Assembly: GCA_037045355.1 (NCBI GenBank)
Contig: JBAOHO010000016.1
Coordinates: 62,001 to 126,000 of the forward strand
Source of the DNA: Candidatus Nanopelagicales bacterium
GTDB taxonomy: Bacteria; Actinomycetota; Actinomycetes; S36-B12; GCA-2699445
Length of the DNA: 64,000 nucleotides
Reading direction: 5' to 3'
The first letter of the stretch is position 1, and each line of letters starts with the position of its first letter. The translations under genes were made by a program, and so were the position numbers. Below the pieces are notes generated by a model. That model did not search any database, was not told the DNA's origin, and saw only the letters and a list, made by a program, of their open reading frames with translations. Below, piece after piece: positions 35,565-44,298 of this stretch.

Positions 35565-38405
35565 ATGCACATCCGTTTGATGGGCACGTTCGCGGTCCAG
35601 GCAGACGATGGCACGACGTTGGATTGTGGGGGCGCCAAACAACGCGCCGTTCTGGCGCAACTTGCGTTGGAGGCCAAAACGCCGGTCTCCGTCGATCGCC
35701 TGGCAGAGGGACTCTGGGGAGAGCAGGTTCCCGAGAAGTATCGGCAGATCATCCAAGTTTACGTGTCCAATCTCCGCCGAACTCTGGACCCCGAACGTGG
35801 CTCGGGATCCCCGAGCCGGATCTTGCGTCGGGGAGGCGCCTACGAACTCGAAGCCGGGGACGATGAAGTCGACGTGATCGGACTCAACCGGGCCGTGGCC
35901 CAGGCGGTGGCCGGACTGAACCTGGGGAAGCCGCACACTGTGGCAGCCGCTCTCGCGCCCTCCCAGGAGATCTGGACGAGTACTCCGTTGGCCGACCTGA
36001 CCGAGTTGCCGTTCGTGACCGACTGGACGGATTCCCTCGACGGCCTGCGGCTCACGGCCACGGAGCTGCTGGCTCAAGCTCGACTCGATCTTGGCGAACA
36101 TCAACTCGTCGCCGATGAGTTGCGCGGCCTGGTCCACCGATATCCCGGCCGCGAACGCCTGTGGGAGATCCTGGCCCTCGCTCAGGTTCGATCGGGTCTC
36201 CAGCAGGAGGCGCTGGACACCGTCCAGCAAGCCAAGCGCGAATTGGTCGCCGAGTTCGGACTGGATCCCGGCCCCGCACTGCAAGATCTCGAGGAACGGA
36301 TCCTGCGGCAGGACTGGACCGTTCTCGGCGTGACACCTCCCCGCGTTGCCGCCGACTCCGTACCCTGCCCCCTCAGCCCTATCCTCGGTCGCGGCGAACT
36401 GCTCAGCGACATCGTCGGCGCCCTCAGTTCGGGGGTCCGCCTCGTCGTGCTGTCCGGCCCCGGGGGCGTGGGCAAGACCCGCCTGGCACTCGAAGCTCTC
36501 AACCAGGACGACCCAGCGGTTCGCGGTGCCGTGTGGGTGCCGTTCGCCGATGAGCCACCCGGTTCGACAGTGCGAGAGGTGATCGCGCGCCGCCTGGCGG
36601 TGACCGAGAGCGCACTGGACCTCACGTTGACCTCTGTCGATCTACTGGCCCTGGACAATCTCGAACACATCACCGATGCCCACCGTGCGGTGGCCGAACT
36701 GCTCTCCCGCCACCGCCACCTGAGGATCCTGGCCACTTCCCGCGGGTCGTTGGGTGTCGGCGGAGAGAGGGTCTGGGCGGTGGGTCCGCTCGCAGACGGG
36801 CCAGCAATCTCACTCTTCACCGACAGAGCTAGGTCGGCGATGCCCACGTTCACCGGGGACCGGGACGACATCGTGGAGTTGTGTCGCTGCCTCGACAGTC
36901 TGCCGCTGGCGATCGAACTGGCCGCGGCGCGCGTGGTGACGTTGGACCCACACGAACTCCTGCGTCGAATGCCGGAGATCACCGAACTGAGATCCGATAC
37001 CGCCCTGTCCGGGCGACAGTCATCTGTCGAGGCGTCGGTGGCCTGGAGCGTGGACCTGCTGAGTGAGCACCAGCGCGAGGCGTTGACGGCTCTCGCCGCA
37101 CTGGCCGGTGCTCCCGATCCCGACGAGGTTGTGGCCGCAGTGTCTGCCCTGTCTGACCGACCATCCGATCAGCACCTGCAAGCGATCGAGGCCCTCGCCC
37201 GACTTGGTCTCGTGCAGCCTCTGGAGACTCGTTCCGGTCGCCGGTTCAACCTCCTGCAGACGGTGCGAGCGGCTGTGACGCCTGAGCCGGACGAGGTGAG
37301 GCACGCCAACTTGGCGGTCGCCGACTACTGGGCGAACCTGGACAAGGGACGCAGTCCTGTGAGTGGTTGGACCCCGGTCCGCCTCGCAGCATTGGACGAC
37401 GATCTCGCGATTCTGCGCGGAGTCGTGAGGGTATTGGTCGAGAACGACGGAGGGGAGCAGGCCGCTCGCCTGCTCTCGGTACGACGCCAAGGGCTTGCCT
37501 GGGTGGGTCGACAGGATCTATTGGCCGAGCTGTGCGATGAGATTCTCCGTGGCGGTGTTACGAATCCGTGGGAGCGGCGGATCGAGGTCGTGGCGGGGAG
37601 CGCTACGTACAAGTTGAATGACCTGGCTCGCACAGCAACGCTACTGAAGTCAATCGATGAACTCGATCCTCTCGATCAGACTCACCGGGTGGTGGGCTAC
37701 GCGTATCGATCCGCCCTCAAAGCCGAGTGCGACGATCTCGACGGGGCCGCGGCCGATGCTGAGGCGGCCATCCACGCCGCCGGGGAAGACGAAGACCTGC
37801 TGCAGATTGCGCATAGCGCCGCTGCCTGGACGGCTCGGCGACGCCACGAACTGCCCGCCGCCGCCGATCACGCCAAGGCCAGCCTGGCGCTGGCTCGCGA
37901 CGATCTGCAGGTAGTGCTGGCGTCCCGCGATCTGGCGAATGCGGAACTCCTCGCCGGTCATCCGGAGCGCGCCATGCGGATTCTGAACGACTGCCTGCCA
38001 CGGTCGGTGGCCTTGGGCGACGCGGTCGAAGCGGAGGTCGGTATCACTCTGGGAATCGCCCATCTGCTTTCGGGGGCGCCGCGGGATGCCCTGCGAGCCT
38101 TCGAGTCGGCCCTGAACAGGATTTACGGACTGTCCGACCCCGGTTTCACTCTGGAGCTCGTCACGGCGATCGGCCTCGCAGGACGATCCCTGGGTGCGCA
38201 GGAGTCGCTGGAACTGATTCGGGATGCGACCGCTGCTACTCGAGCCCTTGACCTGGGGGATGACTCGGTGCCGGCCGAGCTGCGCCCACTGGTAGACCCC
38301 GTCATGGTCGAGGTGGGGGTCATCCCCAGGACGAGCCTGTCCATCGACATCCTGGTGCAACGAGCTGTGAACGTGGCCAATCAGCTGGTCACTGATCACC
38401 GCTGA
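35565..38405 (+). CDS. SARP/AfsR-type regulator: wHTH, BTAD, NB-ARC, TPR
   Basis: 946 residues from ATG 35565, with AAGGGGGG upstream. Residues ~1-95 OmpR-like winged helix (IRLMGTFAVQ, KQRAVLAQLAL, YVSNLRRTLDP), ~100-245 bacterial transcriptional activation domain (RLTATELLAQARLDLGEHQ, EFGLDPGPALQDLEERIL), ~265-560 NB-ARC ATPase with P-loop LSGPGGVGKTRLALEAL, sensor LATSRG and GLPL-like SLPLAIELAAAR, and ~690-940 TPR-like helices (AIHAAGEDEDLLQIAHSAAAW). Such regulators control secondary metabolism or stress genes and switch with ATP. No biosynthetic cluster is adjacent; it is divergent from znuA. Confidence 0.93.
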   Translation: MHIRLMGTFAVQADDGTTLDCGGAKQRAVLAQLALEAKTPVSVDRLAEGLWGEQVPEKYRQIIQVYVSNLRRTLDPERGSGSPSRILRRGGAYELEAGDDEVDVIGLNRAVAQAVAGLNLGKPHTVAAALAPSQEIWTSTPLADLTELPFVTDWTDSLDGLRLTATELLAQARLDLGEHQLVADELRGLVHRYPGRERLWEILALAQVRSGLQQEALDTVQQAKRELVAEFGLDPGPALQDLEERILRQDWTVLGVTPPRVAADSVPCPLSPILGRGELLSDIVGALSSGVRLVVLSGPGGVGKTRLALEALNQDDPAVRGAVWVPFADEPPGSTVREVIARRLAVTESALDLTLTSVDLLALDNLEHITDAHRAVAELLSRHRHLRILATSRGSLGVGGERVWAVGPLADGPAISLFTDRARSAMPTFTGDRDDIVELCRCLDSLPLAIELAAARVVTLDPHELLRRMPEITELRSDTALSGRQSSVEASVAWSVDLLSEHQREALTALAALAGAPDPDEVVAAVSALSDRPSDQHLQAIEALARLGLVQPLETRSGRRFNLLQTVRAAVTPEPDEVRHANLAVADYWANLDKGRSPVSGWTPVRLAALDDDLAILRGVVRVLVENDGGEQAARLLSVRRQGLAWVGRQDLLAELCDEILRGGVTNPWERRIEVVAGSATYKLNDLARTATLLKSIDELDPLDQTHRVVGYAYRSALKAECDDLDGAAADAEAAIHAAGEDEDLLQIAHSAAAWTARRRHELPAAADHAKASLALARDDLQVVLASRDLANAELLAGHPERAMRILNDCLPRSVALGDAVEAEVGITLGIAHLLSGAPRDALRAFESALNRIYGLSDPGFTLELVTAIGLAGRSLGAQESLELIRDATAATRALDLGDDSVPAELRPLVDPVMVEVGVIPRTSLSIDILVQRAVNVANQLVTDHR

Positions 38406-38412
38406 CGAAGTG

Positions 38413-38484
38413 CGCCCCCGGCAGGATTCGAACCTGCGCGCATGGCTCCGGAGGCCACCGCTCTATCCCCTGAGCTACGGGGGC
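38413..38484 (-). tRNA. tRNA-Arg, anticodon CCG
   Basis: 72-nt cloverleaf on the minus strand: acceptor GCCCCCG/CGGGGGC, D arm GCTC-GAGC, anticodon arm GTGGC-CTCCGGA-GCCAT with CCG anticodon, 4-nt variable loop, T arm GCAGG-TTCGAAT-CCTGC, discriminator G. CCA is not encoded. Reads CGG codons, common in this GC-rich genome. Confidence 0.96.
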
Positions 38485-38517
38485 TCGGGACGCCTCAGAT
38501 TACCAGCAGGGATACGG

Positions 38518-38841
38518 TCAGGATTCGATCGCGGGTGTGCCACCTGCGGCGGCCGCAGCCACGGCCAACCCTGAGCCCAGAGCCACGAGGGCCATGACTG
38601 CCAGGACCCGGCCGCGGGATGCGGTGGCAGCGTGCGCCATCACTCCCCCACGACTCGCCGAACTCATCACCGACCCCAGCGACCCCCAGGACATGAGCGA
38701 TCCCACCGACAGCGCCGAACCGATGCTGAAAGCCGACGCCGCCGAACCGACCGAGCCGATGGACAATACCGACCCGGTCGATCCGATGGACAGCAGGGAA
38801 CCCTGCGAGGCGATCGACCACAGCGAACCTGAAGAGCCCAT
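38518..38841 (-). CDS. Ser/Gly/Ile-repeat protein with C-terminal membrane helix
   Basis: 107 residues. About residues 1-60 are short repeats around SIGSxGS (LLSIGSTGSVLSIGSVGS, SIGSALSVGSLMSWGS), a period of about 6-9 residues suggestive of a beta-roll or stacked strands. Then a basic patch (TASRGRV) and one hydrophobic helix (LAVMALVALGSGLAVAAAAAG). Function unknown. It follows the coiled-coil membrane protein by 8 bp on the same strand and ends near tRNA-Arg, so it is last in that operon. Confidence 0.72.
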   Translation of the reverse strand: MGSSGSLWSIASQGSLLSIGSTGSVLSIGSVGSAASAFSIGSALSVGSLMSWGSLGSVMSSASRGGVMAHAATASRGRVLAVMALVALGSGLAVAAAAAGGTPAIES

Positions 38842-38849
38842 GGTTGCGA

Positions 38850-39491
38850 TCAGTCCAGGTTCACGATGCCGCCGCAGTGGGCGGCGGCTGCGTTGATGGC
38901 TTTGTTCACGTCCCGGTAGGTGACCAGATCACCATCCATGTACAGGCGGTTGAGTCCGGCTGCCATGACAGATGCGCATTGCTTGGCCAACTGGAGTTGG
39001 GCCTGCGATGCCTGCAGTTGCTGCTTGAGGTTGCCCTCTTCGGCTGCCGCCTGAGCCTTCTCCTTCTGGTAATTCGCGTTTAGCTGCTTGAGCTCGCCGG
39101 CTTCCTTCTTGAGGTTCGCCTTGTCGACCTTGAGGTTCTTGCGGTCCGCCTCGATCTCTTTCTTGAGCTTGGCGATCTCCTTGGCCTGGGAGGCTTCCTT
39201 GGCGCCCGCCTGCTGTTCCAGTTGCTTCAACTGCGCCTGCAACTCCTCCATTTGCTGGTCGGTCGACGCCTGCAGATCATTGAGTCTGTTGTTGGTGCTG
39301 AAGCCCCACACAGCGAAACCGATCGTGGTCAGCGCCAGGACGATCGTCGCGATCTTCCAGGGCATCGACTTGTCCTTGGGCTTCTCCGCCGTCGAGGCAG
39401 CGGTGTTGGCGCCTGGCGGCGGGACGGGCGGAGGCGTGGCGGGGCCGCCAGGGCCCTGGGGCATGCCGCCGGGAGGGGGTGGGGTACTCAT
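38850..39491 (-). CDS. Membrane-anchored coiled-coil protein
   Basis: 213 residues. Pro/Gly-rich N-terminus (STPPPPGGMPQGPGGPATPP), single membrane helix at ~45-63 (WKIATIVLALTTIGFAVWGF), then a long Lys/Glu/Gln coiled coil (~70-175) and a short C-terminal domain with two Cys (LAKQCASVMAAGLNRLY, AAAHCGG) that could form a disulfide outside. Not assigned to a family. Co-directional with the Ser/Gly repeat protein. Confidence 0.8.
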   Translation of the reverse strand: MSTPPPPGGMPQGPGGPATPPPVPPPGANTAASTAEKPKDKSMPWKIATIVLALTTIGFAVWGFSTNNRLNDLQASTDQQMEELQAQLKQLEQQAGAKEASQAKEIAKLKKEIEADRKNLKVDKANLKKEAGELKQLNANYQKEKAQAAAEEGNLKQQLQASQAQLQLAKQCASVMAAGLNRLYMDGDLVTYRDVNKAINAAAAHCGGIVNLD

Positions 39492-39675
39492 GGGGTCCTC
39501 CGATCCGCACCTACGTCCGTTGACGCCGTGCGCTCTTCTCTCAGGTTAGCGACCGGAAAGCGCCGGCGGTGGGAGGCCAACGCCACTGTCCCGCAGCCGG
39601 TCCAAGCGATCGACACGATCAGCACCAGCGAGGCGCAACAAGCGCACGGCCGGCAACCTCGCGCAGCGGCATCAT
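39488..39675 (-). pseudogene. Possible small one-helix membrane protein, frameshifted
   Basis: The antiporter stop overlaps an ATG (ATGATG at 39675), and a reading frame with stop TGA at 39490-39488 overlaps the coiled-coil gene start (ATGA). Between them, MMPLREVAGRALVA and, in another frame, SLVLIVSIAWTGCGTVALAS plus a basic tail (HRRRFPVANLREER) would join into about 60 residues if one base were added or lost near 39627-39632. The double overlap matches the style of real operons here. Otherwise the stretch is an empty spacer. Confidence 0.3.
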
Positions 39676-41675
39676 TCCTCGACGAGGAATGGAGACGGCA
39701 GCCCGGGAGCGAAGCCCGTACCGGCCTGCCCGGGTCCGGCCACAACGGCCAAACCCACCCCAGGGGTGCCGGTCAACCGGCCGTAGGCACCGTCGATGAC
39801 AGTGGCGCCCGAACCCGTCGCTCCGAGCACCAAGTCCCCGTCTGTCACGTTGCCGACCAGCCAAGCGACGGGGTCCTGTGTCACGCGTTCGACCTGGGCT
39901 CCAGAGAAGTCCGTCAGCGCATCGTCCGGCACATCCGACTCGGCAACGACGAGAAGTCCGCAGTGCCACTGAACACGCACCCGAGCGGCCAGGTCCGCCA
40001 AGACACCCGAGGTGATGACAGCGGTGTCGAGGGTGTCGGCGGCGTAGACCGGCACGACGACACGTCGCACGTGGGGCAGATCCACGATCACGAGCACCGG
40101 GACCGGGGCCGCGGCGACGATCTGTTCGGCGGATCGGTCCCGGAACCACCCAGTGACACTGCGACGCAGCCTGCTCCCGATGATCACCAGCGAGGCATCG
40201 ATCTCGATGGCTGCGTTGCGCACGCCGAGGGCGGGGGTCTGATCCAGCCGCACCACCGGGCGCCCCTCACCTCCGTGTGCGGCCACGACATCGGACAGGG
40301 CTGCCGTCATCTCAGTTGCGGAACGGGACACGGCAGTCAGTTCAGTGGCGATGACATGAACAGGGTTCACCGTGCCCGCATCCGAACGTGCGATGGCCAA
40401 CGCGAGCGGAAGCAGTGACTGCGCCTGAGCTTCATCGGCGAGGCCCACCACCACTCGCTCGCCCAAACGTCGGGCGTCGAGCCGCGGCACCGGCACCCGC
40501 TTAGCAAAGAACTGCGTCATCGCGGAACTGATGAGCAAACTGACGACAACCACCACGAGGACGGCGTTCAGCACCACTTCGTCGAACAGTCCGATGGCGA
40601 AACCCACAGATGCGGCGGCCAGCGTCGCGGCGGCTTGCGGCAAGGTGAGAGAGAACATCAGCCCGGCTTCGTTCCAGCTGTACCGACTGAGACGTCCGGC
40701 GATCACAGCTGCCAATCCCTTGCCGACCACGACAGCCACAGCGAACGCAGCCGCCACTTGCAGCGTCCGCGATTGGAACATGACACCCGGGTCGATCAGC
40801 AGTCCGATGGAGATCAGGAAGAACGGGATGAACAACGAGTTGCCGACGAACTCGGTCGCCTCCATCAACGGCGAGCCGTTGGGCACACTGCGGTTCAGGC
40901 CGAGCCCTGCGAAGAAAGCGCCGACGATTCCCTCGACACCGAACGCCTCAGCCACAAGGGCCGCGGCGAGGAAAGCCATGAAAACAAAGACGAAGCGGGC
41001 TGCGCGGGTCTGCCCTTGGTTCTTGAACCACCAGCGAGCCGCCCGGGGCAGCACCAACAGCGTGAACCCGCCCAGAACGGCGAGACCCACCGTCAACGTG
41101 ACGAGCGGGTTCGCCTGCGAATCCCCGCCTGCCACCACCGCGAGCACGAGGAGGGCAAGCGTGTCGGTGATGACGGTGGCACCCACGGAGATGGCCACGC
41201 TGCGGCTGGCGACCAGTCCACGCCGCTGCACGATGGGATAGGTGACCAGCGTGTGTGATGCCCACACCGACCCGATCAGGACGAGCGCCCACGTGTCGAG
41301 TCCCACCCAGAGTCCCGCGATCACACCCAGCACGAACGGGAACGCGAAGGTCAGTAGACCGAACCGAACTCCCGCACCGCGGTTGCGGTTGAACAGACCG
41401 AGGTCCAACTCCAGCCCGGCGAGAAACATCAGGTAGAGCAGTCCGACCGATCCGAGTGCTTGGAGTCCGGCGCCGTCGATGAGATTGAAGGCGGCGGGCC
41501 CGATCAAGAAGCCGCCGAGGATCATGCCGAGAAGACCCGGGATTCGCAGCCGCTCCATGATCGGCGGCAGGAACAGCACGACGGCGAGGACGCAGAACAG
41601 CAGTCCCACCGCGTTATCGAGGATCGGGGGGTCCTGCGGGGGGTCGTTCACCACCGACACCAGAACCGCGATCAC
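39672..41675 (-). CDS. CPA2-type cation:proton antiporter with C-terminal UspA-like region
   Basis: About 667 residues. Twelve or so membrane helices in the first ~400 (LLFCVLAVVLFLPPIMERLR, GLELDLGLFNRNRG, VGATVITDTLALLVLAVV, EGIVGAFFAGLGLN) as in KefB/NapA proteins; TDT in helix 5 is the ion-binding region. The last ~240 residues form a soluble part with two universal-stress-like halves (VVVGLADEAQAQSLLPLALA; VIIGSRLRRSVTGWF). Start GTG 41675 lies 10 bp after the cupin stop and lacks a clear Shine-Dalgarno, so the exact start is uncertain. Confidence 0.88.
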   Translation of the reverse strand: MIAVLVSVVNDPPQDPPILDNAVGLLFCVLAVVLFLPPIMERLRIPGLLGMILGGFLIGPAAFNLIDGAGLQALGSVGLLYLMFLAGLELDLGLFNRNRGAGVRFGLLTFAFPFVLGVIAGLWVGLDTWALVLIGSVWASHTLVTYPIVQRRGLVASRSVAISVGATVITDTLALLVLAVVAGGDSQANPLVTLTVGLAVLGGFTLLVLPRAARWWFKNQGQTRAARFVFVFMAFLAAALVAEAFGVEGIVGAFFAGLGLNRSVPNGSPLMEATEFVGNSLFIPFFLISIGLLIDPGVMFQSRTLQVAAAFAVAVVVGKGLAAVIAGRLSRYSWNEAGLMFSLTLPQAAATLAAASVGFAIGLFDEVVLNAVLVVVVVSLLISSAMTQFFAKRVPVPRLDARRLGERVVVGLADEAQAQSLLPLALAIARSDAGTVNPVHVIATELTAVSRSATEMTAALSDVVAAHGGEGRPVVRLDQTPALGVRNAAIEIDASLVIIGSRLRRSVTGWFRDRSAEQIVAAAPVPVLVIVDLPHVRRVVVPVYAADTLDTAVITSGVLADLAARVRVQWHCGLLVVAESDVPDDALTDFSGAQVERVTQDPVAWLVGNVTDGDLVLGATGSGATVIDGAYGRLTGTPGVGLAVVAGPGQAGTGFAPGLPSPFLVEE

Positions 41676-41685
41676 GCAAGTGAGG

Positions 41686-42045
41686 TTATGGTCCGGGGTC
41701 GTCCGGGTCCACCGGATCAGACGAGACGAAGACTGCGCACCAGACCGTGGGCACCGCCGGGTCGGTCCAGGTGACCCGGTGACGGACATGAGCCGGCAGC
41801 CAGACGGCGTTGCCGGCGGTCAGGACTCGTTCGGTGGACTCCCCCTCGATCAGCAGCCCGGCCGAACCCGCCACCACGAGGACCCACTCGTCCTCGTCCT
41901 GATCGAACCACTGCCCGCGAGGTGTCGCTTGGCCCCGCGAGACAATCCACTCGATCCGCCACCCGCGCCCGGTGACGAGGTCGGTCAGGAACTCCGCATC
42001 ACCGCCCACGTCGTCGGTCGCGAGCAGGTTCCAGGTCCGGATCAT
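41686..42045 (-). CDS. Cupin-fold protein
   Basis: 119 residues from ATG 42045, which overlaps the aldose epimerase stop (ATGA). Single cupin barrel: DEDEWVLVVAGSAGLLIEG and VWLPAHVRHRVTWTDP contain the motif 1 acidic and motif 2 His residues. Probably a small metal-binding or sugar-related protein; substrate unknown. Coupled to the epimerase. Confidence 0.85.
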   Translation of the reverse strand: MIRTWNLLATDDVGGDAEFLTDLVTGRGWRIEWIVSRGQATPRGQWFDQDEDEWVLVVAGSAGLLIEGESTERVLTAGNAVWLPAHVRHRVTWTDPAVPTVWCAVFVSSDPVDPDDPGP

Positions 42046-43076
42046 GGGGTCGTAATCGAGAACTCGACGACACCGGTCCACGAGTCGCCTGGTTCCAGCA
42101 CCCGCCAGCCGACATCCGACTCGCGCGCCGCCAGGTGCACGGCGTCGGTCGGACATGTGTACGGCTCGATGGCCACCGCCTCGCGGTTGGCCGGGGTGAA
42201 GACGACGACATCGCGGGTGGCGGAATCGCAGCGAAGGTCGACAGCTGCTGATCCGCCGACGAGCCGTGCCCTCGCCATCAAGCCGTCGGGATCCGGAGTG
42301 AACTGCGGTAGACCTGTCAGGACGTCGTCGAGCACCCGCTGACCAATCGCGACGGGTGTGTTCAGGTCGCAGTCCCCGGTCACGGGTTCCCGTTCGCCGG
42401 TGGGAATGAGGTCCGAGAGGACCCAGCGCTCGGCGGCGGACACTTGGAGCCGTGCCTCGGCCAGCGATTCGGCTCCCAGAGGTGTGAAGTAGGGGTGGAA
42501 GCCCATTCCGAAGGGGGCCAGCCCTTCCCCCACGTTGGCCACGTGCGAAGTGAGCCGCAGGGCTGAGTCGCCCAGATCGAAGGTGATCCGCAGTTCCAGA
42601 TCGCCGGGCCAGGAGTCGGCCACCGCGGCCGCGTCGCGCGAGAGTCGGAACACCCCGGTGACGGCAGTGGGCCCTGAGGCTGCGTACTGAGTCCAGGGGC
42701 TCTTCGCGCAGAAACCGTGGATTGCGTTGGGATCCCCGGGATGGGCCGGCGGAAGGTCGTATGTCCGGCCACCGAACTCGAATGTCGCTCCCGCGATCCG
42801 GTTCGGGAACGGGAACAGGATGGGACAGCCGCTGCGGGTACCGCTGCCCCCCGCCAGCACATCTGGTTCCGCATGCATCACCTGCACCGGACCGGCGGGT
42901 GTCGGCACCCGCCAGTCGATCAGGTTGAACCCAACCGCGGGGTAGATGGTGGCTTCGGCTCCCCCGTCACTGACCAGCCGGATGAGGGTCCGGTCGGCTC
43001 CCTGCTGCGGCAACGGCGACCCCTGCGCATCGGGGACGGTGATGTGGGCTCCACTGGGGTCGATGTGCACTGCCAT
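42042..43076 (-). CDS. Aldose 1-epimerase-family protein
   Basis: 344 residues from ATG 43076 (MAVHIDPSGA); an ATG at 43085 is also possible. Galactose-mutarotase fold: CPILFPFPNRIAGATFEFGG, NAIHGFCAKSPW (catalytic His), GMGFHPYF (second His) and late EPYTCPTDA. Interconverts anomers of a hexose or acts on a hexose phosphate. The upstream 43077-43288 spacer holds an imperfect tandem cggacccc-type repeat at about 43150-43205. Confidence 0.9.
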   Translation of the reverse strand: MAVHIDPSGAHITVPDAQGSPLPQQGADRTLIRLVSDGGAEATIYPAVGFNLIDWRVPTPAGPVQVMHAEPDVLAGGSGTRSGCPILFPFPNRIAGATFEFGGRTYDLPPAHPGDPNAIHGFCAKSPWTQYAASGPTAVTGVFRLSRDAAAVADSWPGDLELRITFDLGDSALRLTSHVANVGEGLAPFGMGFHPYFTPLGAESLAEARLQVSAAERWVLSDLIPTGEREPVTGDCDLNTPVAIGQRVLDDVLTGLPQFTPDPDGLMARARLVGGSAAVDLRCDSATRDVVVFTPANREAVAIEPYTCPTDAVHLAARESDVGWRVLEPGDSWTGVVEFSITTP

Positions 43077-43288
43077 GCCAGGCATCGTGTCAGGTGGGTC
43101 CCGCGGACGCAGGACACCAGGCAATCCCGGGCGCAGGCACCCGAAGTAGCCGGACCCCCGAGACCCCCGGGACTCCCGGACATTCCGGACCTTCGGACCC
43201 CTCCGGCGTGGTGGCGCCGATCTGTCGGACCCCCGTGGCACGGTGACCACAAGGGCGCCGGTCGGCGACCCGGGGAGGGGAACCCGTC

Positions 43289-43762
43289 ATGAGCGTTGCA
43301 CACCAGACCGTCACCGGGCATCTCAGTCCCGCCGACTTGGACCACACCAAGGCAGACCCAGCAGGCAGCGATCGGGACTTCGCGTGCCTGGTGTGTGTCA
43401 CACATCTCTCGGGTGGCGCAGATGCCCGGCGCCTGCGGTTGGTGCCCGGAGTCACCGGGGTCATCGATGATCCTGGCGAGGCGGATGTCCACATGATCGT
43501 CTCGGCCACCGGTCCACGGGAGGCACAGCGGCAGTGTGTGGAGAGAGTGACCGACGCATTACCCCAGGCAGTCGTGACCGTACCGGAGGTCGTCGACTAC
43601 AACCGTGCCCTGTTGAGCTACCTCGATCGGCACGGAGACAGCCTGGCTGGGGACGACGTGACTGGGGACGACGTGACTGGGGGCAACCTCGACGACGACA
43701 CTGTCACCAACGCCACGTTCGACGACGCCCAGGCCGTCGCCGAACTGCTCGAGCGGGCGTGA
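43289..43762 (+). CDS. Uncharacterised protein, possible Lrp/ACT-like domain
   Basis: 157 residues, start backed by GGGGAGGGG 9 nt upstream. The middle (RLVPGVTGVIDDPGEADVHM, VSATGPREAQRQCVERV) resembles the ligand-binding RAM/ACT fold, but no DNA-binding domain is present. The C-terminus has an Asp/Gly/Thr repeat (GDDVTGDDVTGGN). Its stop overlaps the thpR start (GTGA). Family not recognised. Confidence 0.68.
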   Translation: MSVAHQTVTGHLSPADLDHTKADPAGSDRDFACLVCVTHLSGGADARRLRLVPGVTGVIDDPGEADVHMIVSATGPREAQRQCVERVTDALPQAVVTVPEVVDYNRALLSYLDRHGDSLAGDDVTGDDVTGGNLDDDTVTNATFDDAQAVAELLERA

Positions 43763-44298
43763 CGGCGACACAGCGCCTCTTCTTCGCGGTATGGCCGCCA
43801 CCCCCGGTTCTGGAAGCACTGGAGGTGGCTCTTGGGCCTGCGCGCCGAGAGTCACCCACGACGGTGCGGTGGCAGCCCGATCATCGCCTCCACATCACCC
43901 TTCTGTTCATGGGCAGCGACAGGACACCCGAAGCTGCCATCATCGCGGGCGACCGCGTGGCCAAATCGTTCAGTGCTGAGGGGGTCCACATCCACTCGGG
44001 GGGTCGCTACGGTGCAGTGCTGTGGCTGGGGGTCACCGGGGACTGGCTCACCACGCTTCACCGTGGCTTACGACGCCAGCTGCGCACGCCCCGCGACTCC
44101 CGGCCCTTCCGGCCGCACATGACGGTGGCCAGGGTGCGCGCGGGTCGGGCACCCGCGTCGGTCCTCGCGACTCTGAGGAGCATCGATTCCCCCGCGTGGA
44201 TCCCCACCGAGTTCACGCTCGTTTCCTCTCGGATCGGGCCGGATCCGCAGTACCACGTGATCCGACGCTTCCCGTTCTCGCCGGAGACTACGCGCTGA
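43759..44298 (+). CDS. thpR: RNA 2',3'-cyclic phosphodiesterase (2H family)
   Basis: 179 residues from GTG 43759. Opening QRLFFAVWPP, then the two H-x-T/S-x motifs HITLLFMG and HMTVARVR that define 2H phosphoesterases (LigT). Opens 2',3'-cyclic phosphates in RNA. The 3' end overlaps converging dapE by 11 bp. Confidence 0.9.
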   Translation: MTATQRLFFAVWPPPPVLEALEVALGPARRESPTTVRWQPDHRLHITLLFMGSDRTPEAAIIAGDRVAKSFSAEGVHIHSGGRYGAVLWLGVTGDWLTTLHRGLRRQLRTPRDSRPFRPHMTVARVRAGRAPASVLATLRSIDSPAWIPTEFTLVSSRIGPDPQYHVIRRFPFSPETTR

